Position numbers and translations under genes: made by a program
The notes under the pieces: generated by a model
The model's input: only the letters and a program-made list of their open reading frames with translations
Database searches by the model: none
Told to the model about the DNA's origin: nothing
Assembly: GCA_020638455.1 (NCBI GenBank)
Contig: JACKIK010000003.1
Coordinates: 1 to 64,000, forward strand
Length of the DNA stretch: 64,000 bases
Direction of reading: 5' to 3'
Source: Hyphomonas sp.
GTDB taxonomy: Bacteria > Pseudomonadota > Alphaproteobacteria > Caulobacterales > Hyphomonadaceae
In this document: in pieces, positions 53,749 through 61,122 of the stretch
How the letters are laid out: each line of letters opens with the position of its first letter
Position numbering within the stretch: the stretch's first letter is position 1

Positions 53749-54543
53749 ATGAGCTACGAGCTGATCACTTACGAATTGAAGGACGCTGTCGCCGTCATCG
53801 CCTTCAACGACCCGAAGACGATGAACGCCTGTGGCGTCGACACCGCGCAGGAACTGCTGCACGCGGTCCAGACCGCTGGCAGCGAGGCGCGCTGCACCGT
53901 CATCACGGGCACCGGACGCGGCTTCTGCTCCGGCGCCAATCTCGGCAAGGTCAGCGGACCGCAGCTGAGCCATCCAGGCTCGAAGCCGGACGCCGGACGT
54001 GCGCTCGAAACGCACTACAACCCCCTGATCGAAGCCCTGCGCGAACATCCCCATCCTGTGATCACTGCCGTCAACGGCGCCGCGGCCGGCGTCGGCTGTT
54101 CGATCGCGCTGATGGGTGACCTGATCGTGGCGGCTAAGAGCGCTTACTTCCTGCAGGCATTCCGGCGCATCGGCCTCGTGCCGGACGGCGGGTCGACCTG
54201 GCTGCTGGCCCGCAATATCGGCCGCGTGCGGGCGATGGAGATGGCGCTGTTCGGCGAGAAGCTGCCCGCCGAAAAGGCGCTTGAATGGGGCATGGTCAAC
54301 CGCGTCGTGGACGATGGAGCGCTAATGCCGACCGTGCTGGAGATGGCGGAAACACTCGCCACCGGGCCGACGATCGCACTCGCTGCGGCCCGGAAGCTGA
54401 TCTGGGACGCCTGCGAAAGCGGGTTCAGCGAGGCGCTGATGGCCGAGCGATTTGCCCAGCGCACGGCCGGGCGTACCAAGGATTTCGCGGAAGGTGTCTC
54501 CGCCTTCCTGCAAAAGCGGCCGGCAAAATTCACCGGCAATTAA
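53749..54543 (+). CDS. Crotonase-family enoyl-CoA hydratase/isomerase, PaaG-like
   Basis: This 264-residue crotonase has the oxyanion-hole regions GRGFCSGANLG and NGAAAGVGCSIALMGD, and the RRIGLVPDGGSTWLL segment. There the second glutamate of classical hydratases is replaced by aspartate (LVPDGG), as in PaaG epoxide isomerases. It may thus isomerise or hydrate an aryl- or acyl-CoA. A clear ribosome-binding site (GGGGAGG) precedes the ATG at 53749. Confidence 0.85.
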   Translation: MSYELITYELKDAVAVIAFNDPKTMNACGVDTAQELLHAVQTAGSEARCTVITGTGRGFCSGANLGKVSGPQLSHPGSKPDAGRALETHYNPLIEALREHPHPVITAVNGAAAGVGCSIALMGDLIVAAKSAYFLQAFRRIGLVPDGGSTWLLARNIGRVRAMEMALFGEKLPAEKALEWGMVNRVVDDGALMPTVLEMAETLATGPTIALAAARKLIWDACESGFSEALMAERFAQRTAGRTKDFAEGVSAFLQKRPAKFTGN

Positions 54544-54631
54544 ACCGCAGATTTATTCCTATTCCCCCTGTCTTTTAAGGGACAGGTAATTCCTTCCCGC
54601 TATCACGTGATCAGGGGACAGGAGCTCTTGG

Positions 54632-55120
54632 ATGGAATACAGGCTGGTACACTTCAATTGCGCTCGCCCGTCAGGCGAGTTCAGCCCGGACAATGAGTTC
54701 GTGCGGGTGTTCCTGTCCATCCTGCCGCGCATCTTTGCGGATGCGGGGGATTTCGACGGACTCCACTGGCACCAGCACGGCATCCGCCAGCCGGACGGCA
54801 ACTGGCTGCCGCTGGAAAAATTCTTCGAATACCCGGCCGCGCTCGGGGCGCCGGATATTTCGACGATGGCGGGTTGGAAATCGATTGAAGACCTGCGCCA
54901 GTTTTCCTACTCCGGCCGGACGCACCCGCCGGGGATGCGGCGACTTGCCGGGCAGATTGACCGTTCCGCCGGCGCCAGCTTTGTGATGTGGTGGGCCCCG
55001 CGTAGCCAGCGCTTCACGATGGAGGACGGATGGAACAAGCTGCAGCACCTGAGGCAGCACGGCGCAACGCCGGAAGCCTTTTCGCTCGACGAGCCGGTCG
55101 CACGCCCCGTGGCGGCATGA
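54632..55120 (+). CDS. DUF3291 family protein
   Basis: This 162-residue protein shows the DUF3291 pattern WKSIEDLRQFSYSG followed by HPPGMRRLAG, then FVMWWAPRSQRFTMEDGWNK and a HLRQHGATPEAFSL tail, resembling small heme- or monooxygenase-like dimeric alpha-beta proteins. Function unknown. It overlaps the histidine phosphatase gene by 4 bases (ATGA). The 88-bp gap before it contains a short palindrome at 54602-54611. Confidence 0.75.
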   Translation: MEYRLVHFNCARPSGEFSPDNEFVRVFLSILPRIFADAGDFDGLHWHQHGIRQPDGNWLPLEKFFEYPAALGAPDISTMAGWKSIEDLRQFSYSGRTHPPGMRRLAGQIDRSAGASFVMWWAPRSQRFTMEDGWNKLQHLRQHGATPEAFSLDEPVARPVAA

Positions 55121-55620
55121 GTTTCAGCCGCCGCGCGGCCCTGGCCGCACTCGGCGCCCTCGCCCTGACAGCCTGCGCGTCCTCAACGCCGCCCGTCGAA
55201 TCGACCATTTACCTGGTGCGCCACGCCGAAAAGGACGCCGGGCCTGACCCTTCGCTGACGCTGATCGGGCGCCAGCGCGCCGACATCCTGGCGCAGGACC
55301 TGGCCGATGCCGGACTGACGGCGATCTGGTCCACGGACTACAAGCGGACCCGCGAGACGGCGCAGCCGTCATCGACGATGACCGGCCTGCCGACGCAGAT
55401 CTACGACGCGAACCGGCTTGAGCAGTTTGCAAAGCAGCTCAAGTCGACGTCCGGCAATGTCCTGGTGGTTGGCCATTCCAACACGACGCCGGAGCTCGTG
55501 AAGCTGCTGGGCGGCAAGCCGGGCGCACCGATCAATGAGGCAACGGAGTATGACCGCCTCTATGTGGTGCATATTCGCGGCGGGCGCGTGACGAGCGAGA
55601 TCCGGCGCTACGGACGATAA
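55117..55620 (+). CDS. Exported histidine phosphatase-family lipoprotein
   Basis: This 167-residue protein starts at the ATG at 55117, giving an N-terminal SRRAALAALGALALTAC leader with a lipobox and a twin-arginine-like RR pair. The phosphatase core has LVRHAEKD (phosphohistidine), RTRETAQPSS and VVGHSNTTPEL motifs of the phosphoglycerate mutase-like clan. Substrate unknown. It overlaps the DUF3291 gene and is followed by a convergent region with phased CCGG repeats before tfoX. Confidence 0.8.
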   Translation: MSFSRRAALAALGALALTACASSTPPVESTIYLVRHAEKDAGPDPSLTLIGRQRADILAQDLADAGLTAIWSTDYKRTRETAQPSSTMTGLPTQIYDANRLEQFAKQLKSTSGNVLVVGHSNTTPELVKLLGGKPGAPINEATEYDRLYVVHIRGGRVTSEIRRYGR

Positions 55621-55662
55621 TCCGCCGTCGGATATGAGCGGGGATAAACCCGCCCCGGCAGT

Positions 55663-55728
55663 CCGGAGACAGACCGGAAATGGGCCGGAAATGGGCCGGA
55701 AATGGACTGGATTCGGTCCGGAACGCAC
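55663..55728. repeat. Phased 11-bp CCGG repeat array
   Basis: Copies of CCGGAAATGGG at 55674, 55685 and 55696 (last base A) are exact 11-bp tandem units. Further units in register begin CCGG at 55663 and 55718 and CTGG at 55707. The array lies in the 129-bp space between convergent gene ends. It is probably a small tandem repeat or a protein-binding array; no coding role is likely. Confidence 0.7.
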
Positions 55729-55749
55729 GTGCTATAGTCCGGACAGGAA

Positions 55750-56112
55750 TTATTTCTTCTTTTTCGGCTTTTTCGCATTCGCCGCCAGCGCCACTGCGAA
55801 CGCCTTGCGACCCCAGTCGCTCGCTGCATCCGGCTCGTCCAGCGCATCGGACGGCAGGCTGACATAGCCCATGTCGACCTCCGTTCCGTCGCTCGGCCGC
55901 ACCCAGATGAAGGGCGCCGAGCCCTCGGCTTCCAGCTCCGCGCGAAGCGCCGCGTCGGTCTTCAGGAACAGCGTGTCGTCGGCGATGAGGGCGAACATCA
56001 ACCCGTCCCGGAACACGCCCGCCCCGCCGAACATGCGCTTGACGCTGACCGGCCCCATCGGCGCGAACAGCTCGATCACGAATTCGTGGAAGGGGTCGGG
56101 CGGCTTTGCCAT
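55750..56112 (-). CDS. TfoX N-terminal-domain protein
   Basis: This 120-residue protein matches the TfoX N-terminal domain: SVKRMFGGAGVFRDGLMFALI (split over about 23-43), DTLFLKTDA, and a lysine-rich C-terminal tail (KKPKKKK). TfoX-type proteins influence competence and regulation in gammaproteobacteria, but many alphaproteobacterial homologues of this short form have no known role. It is transcribed toward the histidine phosphatase gene. Confidence 0.78.
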   Translation of the reverse strand: MAKPPDPFHEFVIELFAPMGPVSVKRMFGGAGVFRDGLMFALIADDTLFLKTDAALRAELEAEGSAPFIWVRPSDGTEVDMGYVSLPSDALDEPDAASDWGRKAFAVALAANAKKPKKKK

Positions 56113-56228
56113 GCCCCGTTCTGGCGCCGGTGGCGAGCCCGGTCAACACGCGAACGCGCCGCTTCAGATTATCAGCAGGAACTGCCGCAGCACTGACCCG
56201 AACGGAACGACTCTTCCGGTTCGCAGTT

Positions 56229-56753
56229 CTATCGCGCGTCTTCGTTGCCAGCCGCATGCTCACAATCATACAGCGCCAAATATGCATCCGACGCCTTGAT
56301 CGCCGCCTCCCGGGTACGGCCCTGTGCAGCCTGGCACGCCAGATCCCTGCTTTGTGGATCGCAATCATCCTTGCATTGCCGAAGCGCCCTGCGGCAACCG
56401 GCCTTGGCGACGCGCTTGTTCGCCCGACACTCCTTCTTGCACTGGCGCTTGTAGCGACCGCTCAGCAAGTTGCACTCATCGATGCAGGCGAACTCATCCG
56501 ATTTTGCGTATTTCTTGCAGACCGTCTCTAGGATACCGCAGTCATACGTACACAAGCGGCGGTCGCCGCACGCCTTTTGCTGCTCGTCTCTCGCGGCCTG
56601 ATAGGCGGTATCCGCTGCCGCAGACACCCGCCGCTGGGCCTGGCAGGTCTCCTGCGCGGAACTTGTCTGGACAAAGATGAATGCCATCGCGCATATCAGC
56701 GCGAGCAGCGCAGGCCGGACGAGCGATACGCCCGGCAGTGTCAGGGCCAACAT
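56229..56753 (-). CDS. Secreted cysteine-rich protein with mirror-symmetric CX3C motifs
   Basis: Start at 56753 is chosen because GGGAGG lies 8 bases upstream and a signal peptide (LTLPGVSLVRPALLALICAM) follows; ATGs at 56780, 56792 and 56819 would delay it. The 174-residue product, with cleavage near SSAQ, has 14 cysteines in the mature chain. Four CX3C motifs (CTYDC, CIDEC, CKKEC, CKDDC) are spaced as CX3C-6-C-10-CX3C-10-CX3C-10-C-6-CX3C, symmetric about the centre. The ends also mirror each other with CQA starts (24 and 23 residues between the outer pair). This suggests a helical disulfide-stapled protein. No family is known to me. Confidence 0.65.
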   Translation of the reverse strand: MLALTLPGVSLVRPALLALICAMAFIFVQTSSAQETCQAQRRVSAAADTAYQAARDEQQKACGDRRLCTYDCGILETVCKKYAKSDEFACIDECNLLSGRYKRQCKKECRANKRVAKAGCRRALRQCKDDCDPQSRDLACQAAQGRTREAAIKASDAYLALYDCEHAAGNEDAR

Positions 56754-56936
56754 GAATTGGGCCTCCCTTGGCTTGCGCATGGGACGTTCCATCAACCGCC
56801 GGCCCGGTTGAAACCCCATGCTGCAGATTGCGGTGTCGTTCGAGCCAGGGCGAACTGGCAGTGCCGGCTCCTCATGCTGGCCGCAAACGCGCGCCGCGTC
56901 ATACCCAATACTGATGATGCCCGCCGCGACGGCCCC

Positions 56937-57389
56937 CTATGAGCGGGGGCTGAGATGCTCGACCAGATCGGCAAAGTTTTCCGGGAACACGTCGTCTGGC
57001 AAGGCACGTATCTCACCGGGCGTGAACCACGACACGCGGTCGATCATTTCCCGCTCAATATCTTCCCAGCCCGACCGGTCGATGTCAGCCCCATCCGTCC
57101 GCAGGCAGAAATAGCGCTCATCCGCTTCGACGCGGCTGCCCTGATGGCCGCAGAAGACGGTGTAGCGCCGGTGCACTTCGGCGGAGAGTTCGCCGGTCAG
57201 GCCGGTCTCTTCCGCCAGTTCGCGCCGGGCGGCCTGTTCATAGGTCTCGCCGTCATCGACGGCGCCGCCGGGCGTTGCCCAGAAGGTGCGGTCCGGAAAG
57301 CGGAACCGGAACAGGAGCGCCCGCCCGTCATCGTCAAGGATGACAAGCCGGGCGCTGGGCCTTCGTAGCGGTTCCGGCTCGTCAGGCAT
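56937..57389 (-). CDS. Nudix hydrolase
   Basis: This 150-residue protein has the complete Nudix box GGAVDDGETYEQAARRELAEETGL, given here as GX5E followed by REL and EET, at about residues 40-63. It hydrolyses nucleoside diphosphates linked to another moiety. The specific substrate is unclear. It ends 4 bases upstream of the serine hydrolase start region on the same strand, and is read before it. Confidence 0.85.
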   Translation of the reverse strand: MPDEPEPLRRPSARLVILDDDGRALLFRFRFPDRTFWATPGGAVDDGETYEQAARRELAEETGLTGELSAEVHRRYTVFCGHQGSRVEADERYFCLRTDGADIDRSGWEDIEREMIDRVSWFTPGEIRALPDDVFPENFADLVEHLSPRS

Positions 57390-57393
57390 TGGG

Positions 57394-58629
57394 CTACCAG
57401 TCCAGCGCCGCGTAGGCGAGTTGCTGGAATTGCGGGCGCATCGGATAGGTGGAGGACGGCATCAGCTGGGTCATCTGGATGCCGATGATTTCCTCGACCG
57501 GATCGATCCAGAAGAAGGTGGAGGCGAGACCGCCCCAGCTGAACGTGCCTTCGCTGCCCGGCTGCTGCATCGCCACAACGTCATCGACGACCGACCCGCC
57601 AAGGCCGAAACCGACACCTTCGGCCATGACTTCGGTGAACATGGACTTGCCCATGGCGCGCATGGTCTTCTTGCCCGGCAGGTGGTTCTGGCGCATGAAC
57701 TCCCACGTCTTCGGGCTGATGATGCGTGCCCCGTCCAGCGTGCCGCCGCGCAGCAGCATGAGGCAGAAGCGGTGATAGTCCCGCACCGTTGAGACAAGGC
57801 CGCCGCCGCCGTTCAGCAGGGTCGGACGCTTCGCATAGAGTTTCGAGGACGAACCGGCACCATCGGCCAGCACCGTTTCGCCTGTCTGCGCGTCTTTCTG
57901 GTAGCAGGCCATCAGCCGGTCGATCTTGCCTTCCGGCACCCAGAATTCGGTGTCGTGCATGCCGAGCGGACCGGTAATCCGTTCCCGGAAAAACTGATCC
58001 AGTTCCATGCCCGAGACGATCTCGACAATGGCGCCCAGCACGTCTGTCGAATGGCTGTACCACCATTCCGTTCCGGGCGAGCATTCGAGCGGCAGGGTGG
58101 CCAGGCGTTTCGCCATCTGCTGCAGCGTCTCGTCCGGCCGGCCGATCTTTTCCTTGCGGTAGATCGAGTCGACGACGCTCTGCATCATGAAGCCGTAGGT
58201 GAGGCCGGAGGTGTGGGTGAACAGGTCCAGCACTTTCATCGGCCGGTCGGGCTTGCGCGTCTTGAAATCGTCCACCGGGCCGCCGTCATACACCTGCACA
58301 TCCGCAAATTCCGGAATGTAGCGGGCGACATCATGGTCCAGCCGCAGCTTGCCTTCCTCGAACAGCATCATGGCGGCCAGCGAGGTGATCGGCTTGGTCA
58401 TCGAATAGATGCGGAAGATGGTGTGCGGGCCGATCAGTTCGGTGCCGCCCATGACCGTGGTGCCGACATAGGATTCGAGCGCCACCTCGCCATTGCGCGA
58501 GACCAGCGTCGCCATGCAGGGCAGCTTGCCGGTGTCGAGATAGTTTTCCTTGAAATAGGCGGGGATCGCCGCCAGCCGGTCATGGTTGAGGCCGACTTCG
58601 TGCGGGTCGGTGAGATCGTGGTCGAACAT
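57394..58629 (-). CDS. Serine hydrolase (beta-lactamase class C/EstB-like)
   Basis: This 411-residue protein belongs to the penicillin-binding-fold hydrolases. The nucleophile motif is SMTK (about residues 76-79, in YSMTKPITSL). The second motif YSH replaces YSN in WWYSHSTDVLGAIV, and a HTSGLTYGF block is present. No signal peptide is clear, favouring a cytoplasmic esterase over a beta-lactamase. It lies between the Nudix gene and acyl-CoA dehydrogenase on the same strand. Confidence 0.85.
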   Translation of the reverse strand: MFDHDLTDPHEVGLNHDRLAAIPAYFKENYLDTGKLPCMATLVSRNGEVALESYVGTTVMGGTELIGPHTIFRIYSMTKPITSLAAMMLFEEGKLRLDHDVARYIPEFADVQVYDGGPVDDFKTRKPDRPMKVLDLFTHTSGLTYGFMMQSVVDSIYRKEKIGRPDETLQQMAKRLATLPLECSPGTEWWYSHSTDVLGAIVEIVSGMELDQFFRERITGPLGMHDTEFWVPEGKIDRLMACYQKDAQTGETVLADGAGSSSKLYAKRPTLLNGGGGLVSTVRDYHRFCLMLLRGGTLDGARIISPKTWEFMRQNHLPGKKTMRAMGKSMFTEVMAEGVGFGLGGSVVDDVVAMQQPGSEGTFSWGGLASTFFWIDPVEEIIGIQMTQLMPSSTYPMRPQFQQLAYAALDW

Positions 58630-58634
58630 GGGGA

Positions 58635-59795
58635 TCAGAGCTTTCCTGCTTTCGCCGCCCGGGCCAGCTCGCGGGCGATGATGATCTGCTGGATCTGGCT
58701 GGTGCCTTCATAGAGGCGGAAGATGCGGACGTCGCGGTAGAACCGTTCGATGCCATAATCGGTGACATAGCCGGCGCCGCCGAACACCTGCACGGCGCGA
58801 TCGGCGACACGGCCGCACGCCTCGGTGGCGAAGAGTTTCGTGGAAGAGGCGAGGAGGGTGACGTCCTCGCCCGCATCGCGGCGGCGGGCGGCGTCGAGGA
58901 TCATGCACTCGGCGGCATAAGTCTCGGCCTGGCTGTCGGCGATCATCGCCTGGATCAGCTGGTGCTCCATGATCGGCTTGCCGAACTGCTTGCGCTCAAG
59001 AGCGTAATTGACCATCTCACGGATCAGGCGCTTGGAGACGCCCGTGGCGACGGCGGAAATGTGCAGGCGGCCCTTGTCGAGCACGCTCATCGCCACCTTG
59101 AAGCCCTCGCCCTCCTTGCCGATCATGTTGGCGGCGGGCACGCGGGCGTCCTCAAAGATCACGTCGCAAATATGCGCGCCCTGCTGGCCCATCTTCTTCT
59201 CCGGCACGCCGACGCTGAGTCCGGGCGTGTTACGCTCGACCACGAAGGCCGAAACGCCCTTGGCGCCGGGATCGTCCGGATTGGTGCGGGCCATGACGGT
59301 GAAGATGTCGGCCTTGTTGGCGTTGGTGATGAAGCGCTTGGTGCCGTTGAGGACGTAATGGTCGCCGTCGCGGATGGCTTTCGTCTTGAGGCCGGCGGCG
59401 TCGGAGCCGGCTTCCGGCTCGGTGAGGGCGAAGCTGGCGATGAGGTCGCCCGAGGCGACGCCCGGCAGCCAGCGCTGTTTCTGCTCCTCGGTGCCGAACA
59501 GGACGAGGGCCTGCGAGCCAATGCCGATATTGGTGCCGGCGACCGAGCGGAAGGCCGGCGAGGTCTGGCCGAGTTCGAGGGCGACGAGGCACTCGGTCTC
59601 CATGTCGAGCTGCAGGCCGCCATACTCCTCCGGCACCGCGATGCCGAACAGGCCGAGCGCCTTCATCTCGTCGACGATGGATTGCGGCACCTCGTCATTT
59701 TCGGCGACGTCCGCCTCGGCGGGTACGCAGACTTCGGTGACGAAGCGGCGCACCTGCTCGATCAGCGCATCACGCACTTCCTGGTCGAATGCCAT
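58635..59795 (-). CDS. Acyl-CoA dehydrogenase
   Basis: This 386-residue FAD enzyme has an N-terminal helical domain, the middle domain FALTEPEAGSDAAGL (FAD contacts), and a C-terminal domain with MEHQLIQAMIAD, the conserved QVFGGAGYVTDYGIERFYRDVR block and the ending IQQIIIARELA. The start MAFDQEVRDALIEQ at 59795 is the natural N-terminus; upstream codons are low-complexity. It oxidises an acyl-CoA, perhaps branched or aromatic. It is divergent from a thioesterase gene. Confidence 0.92.
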   Translation of the reverse strand: MAFDQEVRDALIEQVRRFVTEVCVPAEADVAENDEVPQSIVDEMKALGLFGIAVPEEYGGLQLDMETECLVALELGQTSPAFRSVAGTNIGIGSQALVLFGTEEQKQRWLPGVASGDLIASFALTEPEAGSDAAGLKTKAIRDGDHYVLNGTKRFITNANKADIFTVMARTNPDDPGAKGVSAFVVERNTPGLSVGVPEKKMGQQGAHICDVIFEDARVPAANMIGKEGEGFKVAMSVLDKGRLHISAVATGVSKRLIREMVNYALERKQFGKPIMEHQLIQAMIADSQAETYAAECMILDAARRRDAGEDVTLLASSTKLFATEACGRVADRAVQVFGGAGYVTDYGIERFYRDVRIFRLYEGTSQIQQIIIARELARAAKAGKL

Positions 59796-59905
59796 CCCTG
59801 GGCCTCCTCCTGATGTTCCGGTCGGGAGCAATCTATTCCCCAACGGCACGCTTGTCGAAGGGTGACGGTGCGGTATCGTGCGCGCCGGACTTCGAGGGCG
59901 GATGC

Positions 59906-60337
59906 GTGGCCACAACTGTTATGGACTCAGGGGAATTTGCCGGGTGGACGACCTGGGCGGAGGAGCCGTTCGAGCACGAAACCGCCGGGCCCTTCTATTT
60001 CAGGATCGATGCGAATGGCCCGGTCGCCGCCTTCAGGGTGGCGCGCAAGCACATGAATGCGGGCGGCGTGGTGCATGGCGGCTGCCTGATGACCTTTGCC
60101 GACTTCGCCCTGTTCGCCATCGGCCATGAAGCCATGGAAGGCGAATATGGGGTGACCGTCGCCTTCACCGCCGAATTCCTGAGCGGCGCGCTGGAAGGCG
60201 AGCGGCTGGAGGCGCGCGGCGAGGTGCTGCGCAAGGGCGGTTCGCTGAGCTTCGTGCGCGGCCTCATCAGCACCGATGACGGCCGTGCCGTGCTGAACTT
60301 TTCCGGAACGATCAAGAGACGAAGGAAGCAGTCATGA
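59906..60337 (+). CDS. PaaI-family hot-dog thioesterase
   Basis: This 143-residue hot-dog protein begins at a GTG (59906) after GAGGGCGG; an ATG at 59921 would remove five residues. It contains NAGGVVHGGCLMTFADFALF, the PaaI helix with the HGG element, and the strands VAFTAEFLSGAL and LEARGEVLRKGGSL. It would hydrolyse aryl- or acyl-CoA. Its end overlaps the SDR start by four bases (ATGA), so the two are co-translated, and it is divergent from acyl-CoA dehydrogenase. Confidence 0.82.
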   Translation: MATTVMDSGEFAGWTTWAEEPFEHETAGPFYFRIDANGPVAAFRVARKHMNAGGVVHGGCLMTFADFALFAIGHEAMEGEYGVTVAFTAEFLSGALEGERLEARGEVLRKGGSLSFVRGLISTDDGRAVLNFSGTIKRRRKQS

Positions 60338-61122
60338 GCCAGCCGCCCTACGAAGCGCTGTCGCGCTCGATCAAAGGCAAGACCGCCCTGATTACCGGCG
60401 CGGCCAGCGGCATGGGCCGCGCCACCGCGCATTTGTTCGCTCGGGAAGGCGCCAATGTCGCGGTGACGGACCTGAAGCAGGACGCCGTCGACGCGGTGGT
60501 GGACGAGATCAAGGCCGCCGGAATCGACCATGTGAGAGGCTGGGCGCTGGATGTCGGCGATCCGGAAGCCATCAAGCGCGTGGTCGACGAAGCGGCGGCG
60601 CATTTCGGCGGGCTGGAAATTCTCGTCAACAATGCCGGCTTCGCCATTCCGGCCGACGTTGCAGAAGAAAGCTACGAGGACAGCTGGGAGCCGAGCATCA
60701 ATGTGATGCTGACATCCCACCAGCGCGCCATCCGCGCGGCGCTGCCCTATATGCGGAAGGCCGGCTATGGCCGGATCGTCAATGTCGCCTCCACGGAAGG
60801 CCTTGGCGCGACACCGGGGAACTCTCCTTATGTCGCGGCGAAGCATGGCGTGATCGGCCTGACACGCGGCCTAGCGGTGGACCTTGGCCGCGAAGGCATC
60901 ACGGTGAACTGCATCTGCCCCGGCCCGATCCGCACCGGCATCACGGCCGGCATCCCGGAAGAACACAAGGAAATCTACGCCAAGCGGCGCGTGCCGCTGC
61001 GCCGCTACGGCATTCCGGAGGAGGTGGCCAACATCACCCTCTCCTGTGTGCTGCCGGCGGCAAGCTTCATGACCGGCGTGTTCATCCCGGTCGATGGCGG
61101 CCTGACGATCAAGAACGCCTAG
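60334..61122 (+). CDS. SDR-family oxidoreductase
   Basis: This 262-residue classical SDR has TGAASGMGRATA (residues 21-32), NNAGFAIP and the catalytic YVAAK (about 165-169), followed by PGPIRTGI. It overlaps the thioesterase by ATGA. Related enzymes act on 3-hydroxyacyl or ring-derived alcohols. Its stop and that of the convergent M1 aminopeptidase overlap through CTAG at 61119-61122. Confidence 0.88.
   Translation: MSQPPYEALSRSIKGKTALITGAASGMGRATAHLFAREGANVAVTDLKQDAVDAVVDEIKAAGIDHVRGWALDVGDPEAIKRVVDEAAAHFGGLEILVNNAGFAIPADVAEESYEDSWEPSINVMLTSHQRAIRAALPYMRKAGYGRIVNVASTEGLGATPGNSPYVAAKHGVIGLTRGLAVDLGREGITVNCICPGPIRTGITAGIPEEHKEIYAKRRVPLRRYGIPEEVANITLSCVLPAASFMTGVFIPVDGGLTIKNA

Noticed and set aside
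54602..54611. Palindrome ATCACGTGAT before the DUF3291 gene
   Set aside because: Ten-base palindromes are common by chance and no promoter or regulator context supports it.
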